This document shows positions 17,531-19,122 of a stretch of 19,122 bases of DNA, in pieces. The stretch comes from Rhodoferax sp. (GTDB taxonomy: Bacteria; Pseudomonadota; Gammaproteobacteria; Burkholderiales; Burkholderiaceae_C), in the NCBI GenBank assembly GCA_021731215.1, contig JAKFXU010000074.1, forward strand, positions 1 to 19,122, written 5' to 3'. Position 1 is the first letter of the stretch. Each line of letters opens with the position of its first letter. The notes beneath the pieces were generated by a model. It was given only the letters and a program-made list of their open reading frames with translations. It did not search any database and had not been told where the DNA came from. The translations under genes and the position numbers were made by a program.

Positions 17531-19122
17531 GCCAGCGTCTCCTGGAGTGCCGGCTGGAGTGCCGGTTGGGATACCGGCTGGGGCCGGCCTGAAAGTTTCG
17601 CCAGCACGGCGTCGCGTGGGCCGTCCAGCAGAATTCGCCCACCTTGCAGCACGATCAGCCGGTCGAACAACGGTAGCAAAGCGGTTTTATGCGTCGTCGC
17701 CACCAAGGTTGCGCCGGCAGCCGCGACTTCGCGCAGCAGGTTGACAATGCGCGCCTCGGTCACTGAATCCATGGAGCCGGTGGGTTCGTCCAGCAGCCAT
17801 ACCCTGGGTGCGGCCAGCAGGGTGCGAGTCAGCATGATGAGCTGCTTTTGCCCGCCGGACACGCCGCGCCCACCCTCCGTAATCTCCAGCGCCAGCCCCT
17901 TGGGTTGACCTCCGATCAACTCGGCCAGTCCGGTGCGCTGCGCGGCCTGCATAATCGCTTCGTCGCCGGGATCGGGCAGGCCCATCAGCAGGTTGTCGCG
18001 CAGGGTGCCGCTGAACAGGCGCGCCTCCTGGGGTAGGTAGCCGACCGATTCGCGCGCCACCGCCGAAGCCAGCAGGGCCAGGTCCACGCCCCCCAGAAAT
18101 AGCTTGCCTTCGGTCGGCCGATACAGCCCGGAGGACAGCTTGAGCAAAGTGCTCTTGCCCGAGCCGATGGCGCCGAGCAGGCCCACGCGTTCGCCCGCTT
18201 TTATCTCCAGGCGTGCCACCTCAAGAGCCGGGCGCGTGGCCATGCCGTAGGCAAAGCGCACCCGCTCCAAACGCAGCCCGCCGTCCAGATTCTGCGGCGC
18301 CAGCGCGTGCTGCGCGTTGTCCGCTTCGCTCGGCAGGGCGATGATCTGGTCCAGCCCCTCAAGGGCGGCACGGGCGTGCGCCCATTGCACCATCACGCCC
18401 GGCAGTTGCACGATCGGCATCATGGCCCGGTTGCTGATGATGGTGCAGGCCAGCAAGCCACCCATGGTCAACTCGTTGATGGTGACAAAATAGGCGCCCA
18501 GCGCCACCAGGGCAATATAACTGAACTGCTGCAGGGCGACCGTGAGGTTTTGCGCCAGCGCCGAATAGGTGCGGATGCTCTGATCCGACTCGGCTGTTTC
18601 AGCCACCAGGCGATTCCAGCGCGCCTGCAGCCTCCATTCCGCGCTATTCGCCTTGAGCGATTCCGCGCTGTCCACCGCCTCCACCAGCAGCCCCGCCTTG
18701 CGGTTGTTGCCGGCCAGGTTGAGGCGGGTGTGCCTTTGGATGGCGCGCTGAAACATCAGGCCCGCCACCAGGGCAACCGGCAGCGCAATCAGCGGCACCG
18801 CCACCACCCAGCCACCCACCAGGGCGATCACCCCGATGAAGAACAGCGCAAAAGGCACATCGGCGAGCACGAACAGAGAGGTTGACGCCAGCACCCCGCG
18901 CACCATCTCGAAGCCTTTGACCTGCGAGGCCAGCGTGCCGACCGAGGCCGGGCGTGCCTCCATGCGAATGCCCATCATGCGGTTGAAAAACCATTCGGAA
19001 AGCTGCTGATCGATCGCGTTGCAGGCCCGGTCCACCGTGTGGCTGCGCACCTGCTTGAGCAAAAATTCCAGCGCCACGGCCAGCGCCACGCCGACGCTCA
19101 GCACCCACAGGGTCTGAAAACC
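17527..19122 (-). CDS. Type I secretion ABC exporter (permease-ATPase fusion), 5' end cut by window edge
   Basis: Inner-membrane exporter that drives substrate out in one step using ATP. The frame is open from the window edge, giving 531 residues; related exporters are about 700-720, so about 190 N-terminal residues (any peptidase-like domain and the first helices) are missing. Hydrophobic segments lie at about 1-20, 80-130 and 195-240 of the fragment, then the ATPase from about 280. It has Walker A GAIGSGKST (from about residue 317), signature VSGGQKQ, Walker B VWLLDEPTGSMD and H-loop TTHK. The VSGGQKQ and EPTGSMD forms resemble the LapB/LssB group of biofilm-adhesin or RTX exporters. The C-terminal tail (QPVSQPALQPALQETLA) is a low-complexity extension encoded by tandem repeats. 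The stop overlaps the adaptor ATG. Confidence 0.93.
   Translation of the reverse strand, partial: GFQTLWVLSVGVALAVALEFLLKQVRSHTVDRACNAIDQQLSEWFFNRMMGIRMEARPASVGTLASQVKGFEMVRGVLASTSLFVLADVPFALFFIGVIALVGGWVVAVPLIALPVALVAGLMFQRAIQRHTRLNLAGNNRKAGLLVEAVDSAESLKANSAEWRLQARWNRLVAETAESDQSIRTYSALAQNLTVALQQFSYIALVALGAYFVTINELTMGGLLACTIISNRAMMPIVQLPGVMVQWAHARAALEGLDQIIALPSEADNAQHALAPQNLDGGLRLERVRFAYGMATRPALEVARLEIKAGERVGLLGAIGSGKSTLLKLSSGLYRPTEGKLFLGGVDLALLASAVARESVGYLPQEARLFSGTLRDNLLMGLPDPGDEAIMQAAQRTGLAELIGGQPKGLALEITEGGRGVSGGQKQLIMLTRTLLAAPRVWLLDEPTGSMDSVTEARIVNLLREVAAAGATLVATTHKTALLPLFDRLIVLQGGRILLDGPRDAVLAKLSGRPQPVSQPALQPALQETLA
17542..17587. repeat. Short tandem repeat in the exporter's C-terminal tail
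   Basis: A 12-bp unit CTGGAGTGCCGG occurs twice exactly (17542-17553, 17554-17565). It is followed by a diverged copy TTGGGATACCGG (17566-17577) and a partial copy (17578-17587). On the minus strand it encodes a 4-residue repeat of the type QPAL at the end of the exporter. Confidence 0.75.

Overview
This 19.1 kb window is chromosomal core-metabolism DNA from a betaproteobacterium. It most likely belongs to the Burkholderiales, family Comamonadaceae, and looks Rhodoferax/Polaromonas-like. That placement is an inference from protein sequences, gene order and the GC-rich coding pattern, not a database match. I see no tRNA, rRNA, CRISPR array, insertion sequence or integrase.

Layout. (1) Positions 1-5137, minus strand: a mdh - CitE-like lyase - small secreted protein - acnB cluster. 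AcnB runs off the left edge and lacks its last ~45 residues. (2) Positions 5138-5315: a divergent control region with a perfect 12-bp palindrome (TCTTATATAAGA) between mdh and a GntR/HutC-type regulator. (3) Positions 5316-11424, plus strand: the GntR-family gene, then sdhC-sdhD-sdhA-sdhB-sdhE-gltA, covering succinate dehydrogenase, its flavin-assembly factor and citrate synthase. (4) Positions 11425-11698: a hairpin-rich intergenic stretch ending in a clear intrinsic terminator. (5) Positions 11699-16299, plus strand: leuC - entericidin-like lipoprotein - leuD - leuB - asd, for leucine and aspartate-family amino-acid synthesis. (6) Positions 16376-19122, minus strand and convergent with asd: a type I secretion pair, an HlyD-family adaptor and an ABC exporter whose N-terminus lies beyond the right edge.

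How it fits together. The left two thirds is a TCA-cycle block. Citrate synthase, aconitase B, succinate dehydrogenase and malate dehydrogenase are arranged around one GntR-family regulator, whose likely operator overlaps its own predicted promoter and lies just upstream of the predicted mdh promoter. The leu/asd block follows as a separate transcription unit. The secretion genes look unrelated to their neighbours.

Most of the window is ordinary. The parts worth a second look are the GntR operator, the uncharacterised secreted protein and lyase inside the TCA cluster, the tiny lipoprotein inside the leu operon, the hairpin cluster after gltA, and the type I secretion genes after asd. I found no convincing wholly new system.
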